Origin: Alphaproteobacteria bacterium
GTDB taxonomy: Bacteria > Pseudomonadota > Alphaproteobacteria > JAJTHO01
Reading direction: 5' to 3'
Assembly (NCBI GenBank): GCA_021297975.1
Contig: JAJTHO010000132.1
Location: 1 to 9,486 of the forward strand
DNA: 9,486 bases
Shown here: positions 1-7,815 of the stretch, piece after piece
Numbering within the stretch: position 1 is the stretch's first letter
How the letters are laid out: each line of letters starts with the position of its first letter
Program-made: the position numbers and the translations under genes
The notes under the pieces: model-generated
Seen by the model: the letters and a program-made list of their open reading frames with translations, nothing else
What the model was told of the DNA's origin: nothing
Databases searched by the model: none

Positions 1-51
1 ATTGAATCCCCCTCGACAAAGCGTGCAGCACTTGCTACCTAGCCGCACACA

Positions 52-59
52 AGGTGAGG
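52..59 (+). promoter_or_regulatory. Ribosome binding site of gapR
   Basis: AGGTGAGG lies 5 nt before the ATG at 65. It is a strong Shine-Dalgarno match and decides the gapR start in favour of this ATG over the in-frame TTG at position 2, which has no visible upstream sequence and would add 21 residues unlike the family's N-terminus. Confidence 0.75.
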
Positions 60-64
60 AACTC

Positions 65-352
65 ATGGACAGCATCGATTCAACAACCGCCAAGCAATTG
101 CAAAGCTTTATTGAGCGCCTAGAGCGTTTAGAGGAAGACAAAGCCATTGTTGCCCAAGACATCAAAGAGGTGTTTGCCGAGGCGAAATCCATGGGCTTTG
201 ACACCAAAACCATGCGCACGGTGCTGAAAATTCGTAAAATGGATGACCAGAAACGTATTGAAGCCGAAGCGCTGCTTGAAACCTACTGCACCGCCCTTGG
301 CATTGAAACCGATGTGGTTGCAGCGGCCTCGTCCTTGAAACACGCCGCGTGA
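65..352 (+). CDS. gapR: GapR-family (DUF2312) nucleoid-associated DNA-binding protein
   Basis: This encodes a 95-residue basic protein of the GapR/DUF2312 family. In Caulobacter, GapR is a small nucleoid-associated protein that binds AT-rich, overtwisted DNA and helps replication and chromosome organisation. The family signature is clear: a helical N-terminal stretch with QLQSFIERLERLEEDK at about residues 11-26, then DIKEVFAEAKSMGFDTKTMR at about 32-51, then LKIRKMD and an acidic helix ending in ALLETY. The length fits the family, plus a short alanine-rich tail (VVAAASSLKHAA). The start is set by a strong ribosome binding site (52-59). The stop codon TGA overlaps the GTG start of the peptidase gene by 4 nt, so the two are probably co-translated. 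The DNA-binding role is taken from the family and is not shown by this sequence. Confidence 0.93.
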   Translation: MDSIDSTTAKQLQSFIERLERLEEDKAIVAQDIKEVFAEAKSMGFDTKTMRTVLKIRKMDDQKRIEAEALLETYCTALGIETDVVAAASSLKHAA

Positions 353-2109
353 GCGAGAAGAACACGGGCACGCTGCCCGTTTGGAATCTCGCGGATTTAT
401 ACGCATCCGATACCGATCCAGCGATTGCAGTGTTATGGCCAGACATTGACGCGGCCATAGCCGCCCTGCGGGGCGCGTTCGCCGCAAACACAGCGCCGCT
501 GGAAACACTTATCAGCCGTTATGAACATATCCTCACCCGTCTTGGCCGAGTGAGCAGCTATGCCGGGCTGCGCCATGCGGCGGCAACAGGGGACGAGGCC
601 GTCTCGCGCTTTTACGCGCAAATAAGTGAGCTGGTGAGCGAACGGCATAAAAACCTCGCGTTTTTCACGCACGGCCTCATTGAGCTGCCCGATCCCGCTC
701 TTGATGCGGGCAAGTATAACACGTGGCTTACACTGCTGCGCCGTCATAAGGCGCACCAGTTGCCGCTGGATGTTGAAGAAATCCTCATTGAAAAAAGCCT
801 GACCAGCCGCGATGCCTTTGTCCGCCTGTTTGATGAAACGCTGGCCGGACTGCGGTTTGACTTTGAAGAAACAGAGGCCACAGAAGCCGATGTGCTGCAC
901 ATCCTCTCAACCAGCACCGATCGCGCCCGCCGCGCCAATGCCGCCGCAACCTTTGGCGCAGGCTTAGAGAAACTCAGCCATTCTTTCACGCTGATAACCA
1001 ACACCCTCGCCAAAGATTGGGGCATGGAATCAGCCTGGCGGAAATTTGACCACCCCGCCGATTCGCGGCATCTGGATAATCAAGTCAGCCGCCAAAGCGT
1101 AGACGCGCTGACCGCCTCCGTTGTTGCCGCCTACCCCGCGCTGTCACACCGCTATTACCAACTCAAAGCCAAAGGCCTTGGCCTTGAAAAACTCGCCCCA
1201 TGGGACAGAAACGCGCCGTGGCCAGGGGTCAATGTGCCGCAGTATTCCTGGGCAGAGGCGCAGGATATTGTGCTTCAAGCGTTTGGCCGCTTTCATCCGC
1301 TGTTTCAGCAAACCGCCGCGCTGTTTTTTGCAAACGGCTGGATTGATGCCGCCCCCCGCCCCGGTAAAGACAGCGGCGCGTTCTCGCACCCCGTCACCCC
1401 CGATACGCATCCCTATATTCTGATGAATTATTACGGCTCGGCGCGGGATGTGATGACGCTGGCGCATGAACTGGGGCACGGCGTGCACCAGTATCTCGCG
1501 CGGGAGCAGGGCTATTTACTGGCCGACACGCCGCTGACGTTAGCGGAGACCGCCTCGATTTTCGGCGAGATGCTGACCTTTGATTACCTGCGCAGCACCG
1601 TTACGGACACCGCCGGGAAAAAAGCACTCCTGACCGGAAAAATTGAAGACGCGCTGAACACCGTTGTACGCCAAATCGCCTTTCACCAGTTTGAAACCGC
1701 GGTGCATGAACGCCGCGCAAATGGTGAGCTGTCGTTCAGCGACCTTGGCACGCTCTGGCTGGAGATACAGCGCGCCGCCCTCGGCGATGCGTTCAGCCTT
1801 GATGACAGCTATAAAACCTTCTGGATGTATATCCCCCATTTCATCCACACGCCGTTTTATGTCTATGCCTATGCCTATGCCGACGGGGTGGTGAACAGCC
1901 TCTATGCTCGCTATACCGCCGCGCCCAATGGCTTTGCCGATAAACTGGTGGATGTGTTGCGGCGCGGCGGCAGCGTGCCGACAGCCCGCGCCCTCGCGCC
2001 CTTTGGCCTGAATCCCGATGAGCCAACCTTCTGGGATGATGGCCTGAAGATGATAAGCGCTCTTATTGATGAGCTGGAAGCCGCACTTAAGGACGACGAG
2101 AAAGACTAA
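349..2109 (+). CDS. pepF: M3-family zinc oligoendopeptidase (PepF-like)
   Basis: This encodes a 586-residue metallopeptidase of family M3 (oligoendopeptidase F type), a cytoplasmic enzyme that cuts short peptides. The zinc site is visible: HELGH at residues 373-377 inside MTLAHELGHGVHQ, and the third ligand Glu400 in TLAETAS. Downstream, PHFIHTPFYVYAYAYADG (about 496-513) matches the conserved His/Tyr-rich substrate-binding segment near the C-terminus of M3 enzymes. The N-terminal roughly 200 residues are the family's helical region. Length is close to the usual 600. No signal peptide is present. Translation starts at GTG, overlapping the gapR stop (GTGA); no good ribosome binding site precedes it, so coupled translation is likely. 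The peptidase is well supported, but assignment to the PepF subgroup rather than another M3 clade is by resemblance. Its link to gapR is positional only. Confidence 0.93.
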   Translation: MSEKNTGTLPVWNLADLYASDTDPAIAVLWPDIDAAIAALRGAFAANTAPLETLISRYEHILTRLGRVSSYAGLRHAAATGDEAVSRFYAQISELVSERHKNLAFFTHGLIELPDPALDAGKYNTWLTLLRRHKAHQLPLDVEEILIEKSLTSRDAFVRLFDETLAGLRFDFEETEATEADVLHILSTSTDRARRANAAATFGAGLEKLSHSFTLITNTLAKDWGMESAWRKFDHPADSRHLDNQVSRQSVDALTASVVAAYPALSHRYYQLKAKGLGLEKLAPWDRNAPWPGVNVPQYSWAEAQDIVLQAFGRFHPLFQQTAALFFANGWIDAAPRPGKDSGAFSHPVTPDTHPYILMNYYGSARDVMTLAHELGHGVHQYLAREQGYLLADTPLTLAETASIFGEMLTFDYLRSTVTDTAGKKALLTGKIEDALNTVVRQIAFHQFETAVHERRANGELSFSDLGTLWLEIQRAALGDAFSLDDSYKTFWMYIPHFIHTPFYVYAYAYADGVVNSLYARYTAAPNGFADKLVDVLRRGGSVPTARALAPFGLNPDEPTFWDDGLKMISALIDELEAALKDDEKD

Positions 2110-2121
2110 CAAAGAAGGTTC

Positions 2122-2150
2122 TTGTTCGCTGCACCAAGGCAGTTTAATAA
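2122..2150 (+). promoter_or_regulatory. Possible sigma70-type promoter for the BY-kinase gene
   Basis: TTGTTC (2122-2127) and TAATAA (2145-2150) are separated by 17 nt in the short gap between the peptidase stop and the kinase start. Each hexamer matches the consensus only partly. The position would give a leader of about 15 nt. This is a motif match by eye, without experimental support. Confidence 0.3.
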
Positions 2151-2171
2151 GTCATTACAAATGGAAAATTT

Positions 2172-4379
2172 ATGAACCAGTTTGATAACAGCAAACAAAA
2201 TAATGACGTACTCCAATCCATAGAGGATACTGATTTACAGTCTCTTTTTTCGCTCATATGGGGAGCACGGAAAATTGTTCTGGCAATTGCGTTCAGCATT
2301 ACGCTGATTGTCGGTTTGCTTGTTATGCAGTTGCCTCTGAAATATACGGCAAAAACCAGCCTGATGCTCGATACACGGCGCGGCCAGGTTGATTTTCAAT
2401 CAGCGCTGGCTGGTCTGAATATCGATTCCGGTATTGTGCAGAGTGAAATTGCTATTCTTGCCTCGCGGCAAGTTGCCTACCGCGTTATGAAATCAGCCAA
2501 TCTGGAGAATGATGCTGAGTTTAACCCTTCACTTGATGAATCAAACAAACCTGGTTTTATTGGGCGATTACTGGGTCGAGATGAAGAAACGGCGGTTGAT
2601 GTTGAGAAAATACAGGCGGTTATTATTGAGAAAATGCTGAAGAACCTGGATTTGGACAACGACGGTAAATCCTACGCGATTCACCTCAGCTTCACTTCTG
2701 AAAATCCAGAAAAAGCCGCCTTTATCGCTAACACATGGGCAAATGAATATTTGGTTGACCAATTGGAAGTGAAATTCGAAGCGGTGGAACGCGCCAATAA
2801 ATGGCTTAATTCCCGCATGAGCGAATTGAAAGAAAAAGTGGGTACAGCAGAAAGCGCCGTTGCCTCTGCTCAAGAACAATTCAACATTATTGAATCCAGC
2901 GGCGAAAATATTCTGCAAAAGCAACTTGCGGATTTAAACACCCAGCTGGTTCTGGCGCAATCCGAACGCGCCCAGGCCGAAGCCCGTCTTGGCCGCGCCC
3001 GCAGTATCGGCAAAAGCGGTAGCGGCCTTGATGCTGTTTCCAGCGTGCTGGAATCACAGCTGATTCAGCGCCTTCGCGAACAAGAAGCCGAGGTTGTCCG
3101 CGAGGAAGCAGATCTCGCCAGCCGGTACGGGGAACGTCATCCCCTCCGTATCAATAAACAAGCTGAAATCCGTGACTTGCGAATTAAAATTAATGAAGAA
3201 GTTGGCCGGATTATCTCCAGCCTCGCTAGCGAAGCAGAAATTGCCCGCGCCCGGGAAAATTCGCTGCGCGGCAATATTAACACGCTTGAATCAAAATTGA
3301 AGGTTGCCAATCGCGGCCAGATTCAAGTTGACCAGCTGCGCCGTGATGCGGATTCCGAACGCGCGCTCTATGATACCTTTGTTGATCGCTTTAAAGAGAC
3401 CTTTGGTAAAGATTCCTTCCAGCAAGCCGACGCCCGTGTTATCGCCCGCGCTGATATACCTGAAAAAGCCTCGAAACCAGAAAGAACGCTCATTGTTATC
3501 GGCACGTTTGTTACGTCGCTGCTGCTGGGCGTGTTGTTTGTGCTTCTCCGCGAAATGCTCAACAACAGTTTCCGCTCAACAACGGAAATAGAACAGCTGC
3601 TTGCCCTAAAAACTATCTCCATGGTGCCTAAATTGACGAAGGAAAACGCAGCAACCATTATGCCGTATCTGCGTAGTAACAAGCCAACGGCCTATACGGA
3701 AGCCATGCGCGCCGTGCTGACCGCGCTTAAATTTCTGGGCAGCGATTCCAAGGCGGCAAAGGTTGTGATGGTAACGTCATCCGTGCCGTCGGAGGGAAAG
3801 AGCTTTTTCTCGCTGTCGCTGGCCAATATCGCCAGTCTGGCGGGCAAGCGCGTTTTGCTGATTGATAGCGATATGCGCCGCCCGGCGCTCGGCAAACTGC
3901 TGGATATCGATATTAAAAAAGGTATGGCGGATTACTTAAACGATGCCGCCAGCATCAGCGATATAATGCACACCGAAGAAACAACCGGATTGCATTACAT
4001 TGGCACAAAATCAAACGTCAATGTGCCGCAAGCCGCACTGTCTTCAAACAGCATGAAAAACCTGCTTGAATACGCGCGCAGCAATTATGATTTAGTCATT
4101 CTTGATATGCCGCCGCTGATGGCGGTTTCCGATGCTATTATTCTTGCACCGTTTGTTGACAATGTGCTATTTGCCATTCGCTATAATTCCACACCGCGCA
4201 AAGTGGTGAAGAATGCTCTGCAATCGCTGAAGCGCACTGCGCCGAACGCAGAGGTGTTGGGTGTATTGACACAAGTGGATTTAGTCGCTCACAAGGCTTA
4301 TAATTATGGCGATATTGGTTATTATTATAGCCGTTACGCCGATTATTACGCCGACGACACCAAAAGCAAAAAAGGCTGA
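2172..4379 (+). CDS. Polysaccharide co-polymerase fused to BY-family tyrosine kinase (Wzc/ExoP/GumC type)
   Basis: This encodes a 735-residue inner-membrane protein that in its family controls chain length and export of capsule or exopolysaccharide. A Wzz domain starts the protein, with a first membrane segment at about residues 34-53. The periplasmic part contains long, heptad-like, charged helices (about 205-410). A proline-containing stretch (IPEKASKPERT) precedes the second membrane segment (about 440-460). The cytoplasmic bacterial tyrosine-kinase domain follows: Walker A SVPSEGKS (537-544, Lys543), Walker A' DSDMRRP (565-571) and Walker B LVILDMPP (641-648, Asp645). The C-terminus is a tyrosine cluster with eight Tyr between about 710 and 726, the usual autophosphorylation site. 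All kinase motifs look intact. The ribosome binding site is weak (GGAAA, about 4 nt before ATG). The stop overlaps the next gene's start. Composition looks less GC-rich than its neighbours by eye. No matching phosphatase or outer-membrane exporter is in view. Confidence 0.95.
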   Translation: MNQFDNSKQNNDVLQSIEDTDLQSLFSLIWGARKIVLAIAFSITLIVGLLVMQLPLKYTAKTSLMLDTRRGQVDFQSALAGLNIDSGIVQSEIAILASRQVAYRVMKSANLENDAEFNPSLDESNKPGFIGRLLGRDEETAVDVEKIQAVIIEKMLKNLDLDNDGKSYAIHLSFTSENPEKAAFIANTWANEYLVDQLEVKFEAVERANKWLNSRMSELKEKVGTAESAVASAQEQFNIIESSGENILQKQLADLNTQLVLAQSERAQAEARLGRARSIGKSGSGLDAVSSVLESQLIQRLREQEAEVVREEADLASRYGERHPLRINKQAEIRDLRIKINEEVGRIISSLASEAEIARARENSLRGNINTLESKLKVANRGQIQVDQLRRDADSERALYDTFVDRFKETFGKDSFQQADARVIARADIPEKASKPERTLIVIGTFVTSLLLGVLFVLLREMLNNSFRSTTEIEQLLALKTISMVPKLTKENAATIMPYLRSNKPTAYTEAMRAVLTALKFLGSDSKAAKVVMVTSSVPSEGKSFFSLSLANIASLAGKRVLLIDSDMRRPALGKLLDIDIKKGMADYLNDAASISDIMHTEETTGLHYIGTKSNVNVPQAALSSNSMKNLLEYARSNYDLVILDMPPLMAVSDAIILAPFVDNVLFAIRYNSTPRKVVKNALQSLKRTAPNAEVLGVLTQVDLVAHKAYNYGDIGYYYSRYADYYADDTKSKKG

Positions 4380-5125
4380 TGCAGGCAGCGGCGGCGCCTA
4401 AAATGTCTTCCCCAACAACGCACCGCTACATTTTATGTGTGTTGCTGACAGTGATAAGCCTGTGCATCGTTGCGCTTGCTGCGCCCACACTCTTTGAAGA
4501 AGCGGCAGTGCAGGAACTGAAGCGCATCAACACAACACTGTATGCGGATGAAACGCTTTCTAATGACGATCTTGCCGCTGCCATCGCTCATTATCAGACC
4601 CAGCGCCGCGATACTCTTAGCCCGCATCATCAAGCCGAACTGGCGCTGCTCTATAGTACTGCCGCTAAAACAGCCGGAACACAGTCTTTATATGGTCTTG
4701 ATGCACTTTTTAAGGCAAAAGAACTGCTGGAAAACAGTCTCGCCGCCGCGCCCGCGAACAGTTTTGCCTGGGCGCGTTACGCTTTCGTAAGCCAGGAATT
4801 ACATGGTGATACTGAGCGGATGCGGGCAGCGTGGCTAATGTCTATTTTTACCGCACCGTTTGAGCCTAAACTTTTATTATGGCGGATAGAGTTTACCGCT
4901 TCATGGAAAAATCCGCTCTCGCTTGAGGAAAATCAGCTTTTTGAACAGCAGGTTGCCTATGCGCTGCGGGTGCGTAATTCATTGACCCTGAAGCTGCTCG
5001 CAAAAATGAATCGGCCTGATTTAGTCTCGCGCTTTATTGAAACACTGCCGCCCGAAGAGCAGCGCACCAATCTCAATGGCTACCGCTATTTCCGTGAACA
5101 ACTGCAAAATCAGCCCGAACGTTAA
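4379..5125 (+). CDS. Membrane-anchored protein of unknown function, coupled to the BY-kinase
   Basis: I do not recognise this 248-residue protein. A short N-terminal tail ends in one hydrophobic segment (about residues 17-35), which is either a membrane anchor or a signal peptide with a possible cut after ALA/AAP. The rest looks mostly helical and probably extracytoplasmic. It has TPR-like features: helix pairs such as ALFKAKELLENSLAAAPANS followed by FAWARYAFVSQELHGD, and later AWLMSIFTAPFEPKL. No catalytic motif is seen. Its ATG overlaps the kinase stop as TGATG, so translation is almost certainly coupled and a role with the co-polymerase is likely. ATG at 4403 (Met9) is an alternative start. 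The last 4 nt overlap the convergent ligase-like gene. A scaffold or secretin-assisting TPR protein is one guess, unproven. Confidence 0.85.
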   Translation: MQAAAAPKMSSPTTHRYILCVLLTVISLCIVALAAPTLFEEAAVQELKRINTTLYADETLSNDDLAAAIAHYQTQRRDTLSPHHQAELALLYSTAAKTAGTQSLYGLDALFKAKELLENSLAAAPANSFAWARYAFVSQELHGDTERMRAAWLMSIFTAPFEPKLLLWRIEFTASWKNPLSLEENQLFEQQVAYALRVRNSLTLKLLAKMNRPDLVSRFIETLPPEEQRTNLNGYRYFREQLQNQPER

Positions 5126-5130
5126 CGTTC
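5117..5130. repeat. Perfect 14-bp palindrome across the convergent stop codons
   Basis: GAACGTTAACGTTC equals its own reverse complement. It supplies the final Glu-Arg-stop (GAA CGT TAA) of both the plus-strand unknown gene and the minus-strand ligase-like gene. It has no loop and no T-run, so it does not look like an ordinary intrinsic terminator. No other terminator is visible between the two convergent units. Confidence 0.9.
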
Positions 5131-6507
5131 CCGCACCGCAGGGAAAGACCGCGCATACGCCGCCGCCAGCAGCAGTGTAAACAGCGCCGCAACCGCCGGA
5201 ATCTGCAAACTGAAATCAACCAGCGCATGCAGAAAAACCTGTAGACTCACTGCAAGAGCAATTGCCTGAACATAGCGTTGGTTCGAGCGCGCCTGCCAGC
5301 CGCGCCGCACCCGCCACAACACGGCCACAAAAACAGCAGTAAACAGCAGGGCTGCAGGAATGCCCAAATCAAACGCCAATTCCAGATAATCTGAATGCGC
5401 CTTGTCATACGTGCCGATTACCGTGCCGTCACGATAGAGCGCAAACGCGTTCAGAAATCCCCCTAGGCCATGCCCTGTCAGGGGCGCACCCTCTATTGCC
5501 GCAAAGGTCAGCTTAAAAACAGCAGGCCGCCCCTCCTCCGCCAAGTCAGTTTCCAAAAGCCGGCCAGCGGTTTTGCTGCTTTGCGCCTCAAGAAACAGCA
5601 GTAATCCCGCCGCTATCACGCCCGTAAGCGCCATTTTCGCCGCGACACTCCAGCGTTTCTTGGGCACAATCAGCAGTGCCAGCACAATAAGTGCGATACC
5701 AACCGAGACAAAGCCCGCCCGCGAATTCGTCAGCAATAGCGCGGTGAGTAGCAGCGTAAATGATGAAAGCAGCCACAGCGCATAGGGGGTCAGCAGCGCC
5801 AGCAGCATGTAGCGCATTCCGCTGCGCAGCCCATACTCAAAGCGATTATTTTTAACCATATGCTGCATCAGCAGCCCGGCAACGGTCAGCACCCCCATCC
5901 CCATAAACGTGGCGCAGGAATTGCGGTTTACAAACGTTGCCGTTAAGTCTTTTTTATACGCCCATTTATCAAACCACAGCACTGTTTCGTTGCCGCTGAA
6001 ATAGACAATCAAGCCATACGCCGCATAGAGCGCTGTTCCGAGCACAACCGCATGAAGAACCTGGCGAGCACGCTCGCGGCTATTCGCCATGAAAACGACC
6101 ATAAGAAATAAATACAAATACCCTAACAGCCGCACAAAACTGGCCGTTGCAGTTTGCGGATCAACCGCAATACGCCCAGAAACGGGCATCTCTAACGCTG
6201 CGCTGGCCTGCGCCCACAGGGGGTGCGCCAATGATTCCGGCCAGATAGGCAGTGTTTGTAGCATTGCCCACAGCAGCACAAGCAAATAAGCCGAAACCGG
6301 AAACAACAGCGGCATTAGCGGCGGCGCATTCCCGGCAACCCGGGGATTTTTCACTAGCACGCCCGCAACAACAAGACCCGTAAGCGCATACAGCAAACTT
6401 AGCGTATTCCAAGCCCATGGGCGCGCAGAGCCTAGCGGCAGTGCCGCGAGCAACGTCACCACTACTACGAACCAAAAGCAGGCATCCAGTATTTTTCGGC
6501 TGGTCAT
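5122..6507 (-). CDS. O-antigen ligase/polymerase family membrane protein (WaaL/Wzy-like)
   Basis: This encodes a 461-residue, very hydrophobic protein with about ten to twelve predicted membrane segments. It fits the Wzy_C/O-antigen ligase family, whose members either polymerise glycan repeat units or transfer a lipid-linked glycan to an acceptor on the periplasmic face. Two family hallmarks are visible: TNSRAG (Arg263) at the end of a membrane segment, and the large periplasmic loop GHGLGGFLNAF followed by KAHSDYLELAFDLGIP, whose His371 occupies the conserved histidine position. Sequence alone does not separate ligase from polymerase. The start could be ATG 6507 or TTG 6510; AAGGT at 6520-6524 is spaced 12 or 9 nt from them, so TTG is possible. 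The gene follows the nucleotide-sugar dehydrogenase by about 20 nt and is last in the minus-strand unit. Its final codons overlap the convergent gene. Confidence 0.88.
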   Translation of the reverse strand: MTSRKILDACFWFVVVVTLLAALPLGSARPWAWNTLSLLYALTGLVVAGVLVKNPRVAGNAPPLMPLLFPVSAYLLVLLWAMLQTLPIWPESLAHPLWAQASAALEMPVSGRIAVDPQTATASFVRLLGYLYLFLMVVFMANSRERARQVLHAVVLGTALYAAYGLIVYFSGNETVLWFDKWAYKKDLTATFVNRNSCATFMGMGVLTVAGLLMQHMVKNNRFEYGLRSGMRYMLLALLTPYALWLLSSFTLLLTALLLTNSRAGFVSVGIALIVLALLIVPKKRWSVAAKMALTGVIAAGLLLFLEAQSSKTAGRLLETDLAEEGRPAVFKLTFAAIEGAPLTGHGLGGFLNAFALYRDGTVIGTYDKAHSDYLELAFDLGIPAALLFTAVFVAVLWRVRRGWQARSNQRYVQAIALAVSLQVFLHALVDFSLQIPAVAALFTLLLAAAYARSFPAVRER

Positions 6508-6531
6508 CAACGGTGTATTACCTTGTTGCGT

Positions 6532-7812
6532 TTACAAGCGCCAGTAATGAACATCATTCGGCGCCTCACCTTTCGGCAACGCTGCTTTGACGTCCACCAT
6601 CACGCCTTTGGGGGCAAGATACGGCAACAGCCCTGCCCAACCCGCCGTGCGGTATTCATGGTGCGACACCGCCAGGATAACCGCGTCCGCTGGCTGTAGT
6701 GTTGCCGCCAGCTCAAAGCCGTAACCTTTCTTCACATCCGCGCTGGCTGCAACGGGGTCATACACCCGCACGGTCGCGCCAAAACTTTCCAGGCGTTCCT
6801 TAATCAGTGGCACTTGGCTGTTGCGCACATCGGGCACGTTCTCTTTAAAGGTCACGCCAAGAATATTCACCGATACCGCGCCGCTGCGTCCTTTTTTAGC
6901 CAAGAGCTGCAAGGTTTTATCCGCCACAAAGGATGCCATCCGGTTATTCACACGCCGCCCGGCCAGAATCACTTCGGGTATATAGCCCGCCGCCGCCGCG
7001 CGGTGCGTTAGATAATAGGGATCAACGCCAATGCAATGGCCGCCGACAAGCCCCGGCTCGAAGGGTAGAAAATTCCATTTACTGCCCGCCGTTGCTAAAA
7101 TATCACGTGTATCAATAGATAATCTGTCGGCAATCAGTGCTAGTTCATTAATCAAGGCGATATTCAAATCGCGCTGGGTATTTTCCATCACCTTGGCGGC
7201 TTCCGCCACGGCAATGCTGGGTGCGAGATAGAGATTTTTCTCGCCGCAAATCGGCGCATACAGTTTGCGCATCCGCTCTAACGTTTCCGGGGTATTGCCG
7301 GCAATCACCTTCACGACTTCCCGCAATTGCCGCAGCGGATCGCCGGGGTTAATCCGTTCTGGTGCATAGCCATATGAAAAATCAACGCCAGGCTTAAGGC
7401 CGCTGGCTTTGGCCAGACGGGGCAGCAAAAATTCTTCCGTTGCGCCGGGATAAACCGTTGATTCCAAAATAACTAAATCGCCGCGCTTTAAGCACGCGCC
7501 CACAGCTTTTCCAGCCTCAGCCAGTAAAAATAAATCGGGCGTGTGCGCCGCATCAACCGGCGTTGGCACCGTTATAATATGAACCGTGGCGGGCTTTAAC
7601 GCGGCCGCATCGCTGGTAAAGTGCAGCGTTGCGGAAACCGCCGCTAGCTGCGCCGGCGTCACACTATCCGTTGTATCAACGTTGTTTTTTAAACCCTCAA
7701 CCCGCGCCGCCGAATGGTCATAGGCAATAACCGGGAATCCTGCGGCCGCAAGCCCCACTGCGAGCGGCAACCCAACATAACCAACACCAACAACTGCAAT
7801 GGTCTCAGACAT
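6532..7812 (-). CDS. tviB: UDP-N-acetylhexosamine 6-dehydrogenase (TviB/WbpA type)
   Basis: This encodes a 426-residue cytoplasmic enzyme of the UDP-glucose/GDP-mannose dehydrogenase superfamily, which oxidises C6 of a nucleotide sugar with two NAD+ to give a uronic acid. The N-terminal Rossmann fold carries GVGYVG (9-14). VPTPVD (82-87), ESTVYPG (117-123) and YAPERINPGDP (149-159) follow. Catalytic residues by family analogy are Lys207, Asn211, Cys260 in GGHCIGVDPYYLTH, and Asp264. The C-terminal domain has TFKENVPDVRNS (321-332). The NPGD and FKEN-PD-RNS motifs point to enzymes acting on UDP-GlcNAc or UDP-GalNAc rather than UDP-glucose; the exact sugar is not determined. AAAGGA lies 9 nt before the ATG. 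The gene begins 3 nt after the cytochrome b561 stop and is followed closely by the ligase-like gene, suggesting it feeds a surface glycan. Confidence 0.93.
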   Translation of the reverse strand: MSETIAVVGVGYVGLPLAVGLAAAGFPVIAYDHSAARVEGLKNNVDTTDSVTPAQLAAVSATLHFTSDAAALKPATVHIITVPTPVDAAHTPDLFLLAEAGKAVGACLKRGDLVILESTVYPGATEEFLLPRLAKASGLKPGVDFSYGYAPERINPGDPLRQLREVVKVIAGNTPETLERMRKLYAPICGEKNLYLAPSIAVAEAAKVMENTQRDLNIALINELALIADRLSIDTRDILATAGSKWNFLPFEPGLVGGHCIGVDPYYLTHRAAAAGYIPEVILAGRRVNNRMASFVADKTLQLLAKKGRSGAVSVNILGVTFKENVPDVRNSQVPLIKERLESFGATVRVYDPVAASADVKKGYGFELAATLQPADAVILAVSHHEYRTAGWAGLLPYLAPKGVMVDVKAALPKGEAPNDVHYWRL

Positions 7813-7815
7813 TTC

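Noticed and set aside
2..64. In-frame N-terminal extension of gapR from TTG at position 2
   Set aside because: The added residues do not resemble the family, and a strong ribosome binding site (52-59) sits just before ATG 65.
128..508. Minus-strand open frame across the gapR/peptidase junction
   Set aside because: It is antisense to two well-supported genes and low-complexity in character, with no family match.
1540..2112. Long open frame of 190 codons opposite the peptidase gene
   Set aside because: It is fully antisense to a gene with clear catalytic motifs and shows no recognisable domain; it reflects codon bias of the real gene.
2111..2127. Imperfect inverted repeat ACAAAGAA/TTCTTGT after the peptidase stop
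   Set aside because: The stem is short and AT-rich and no T-run follows, so it is not a credible terminator.
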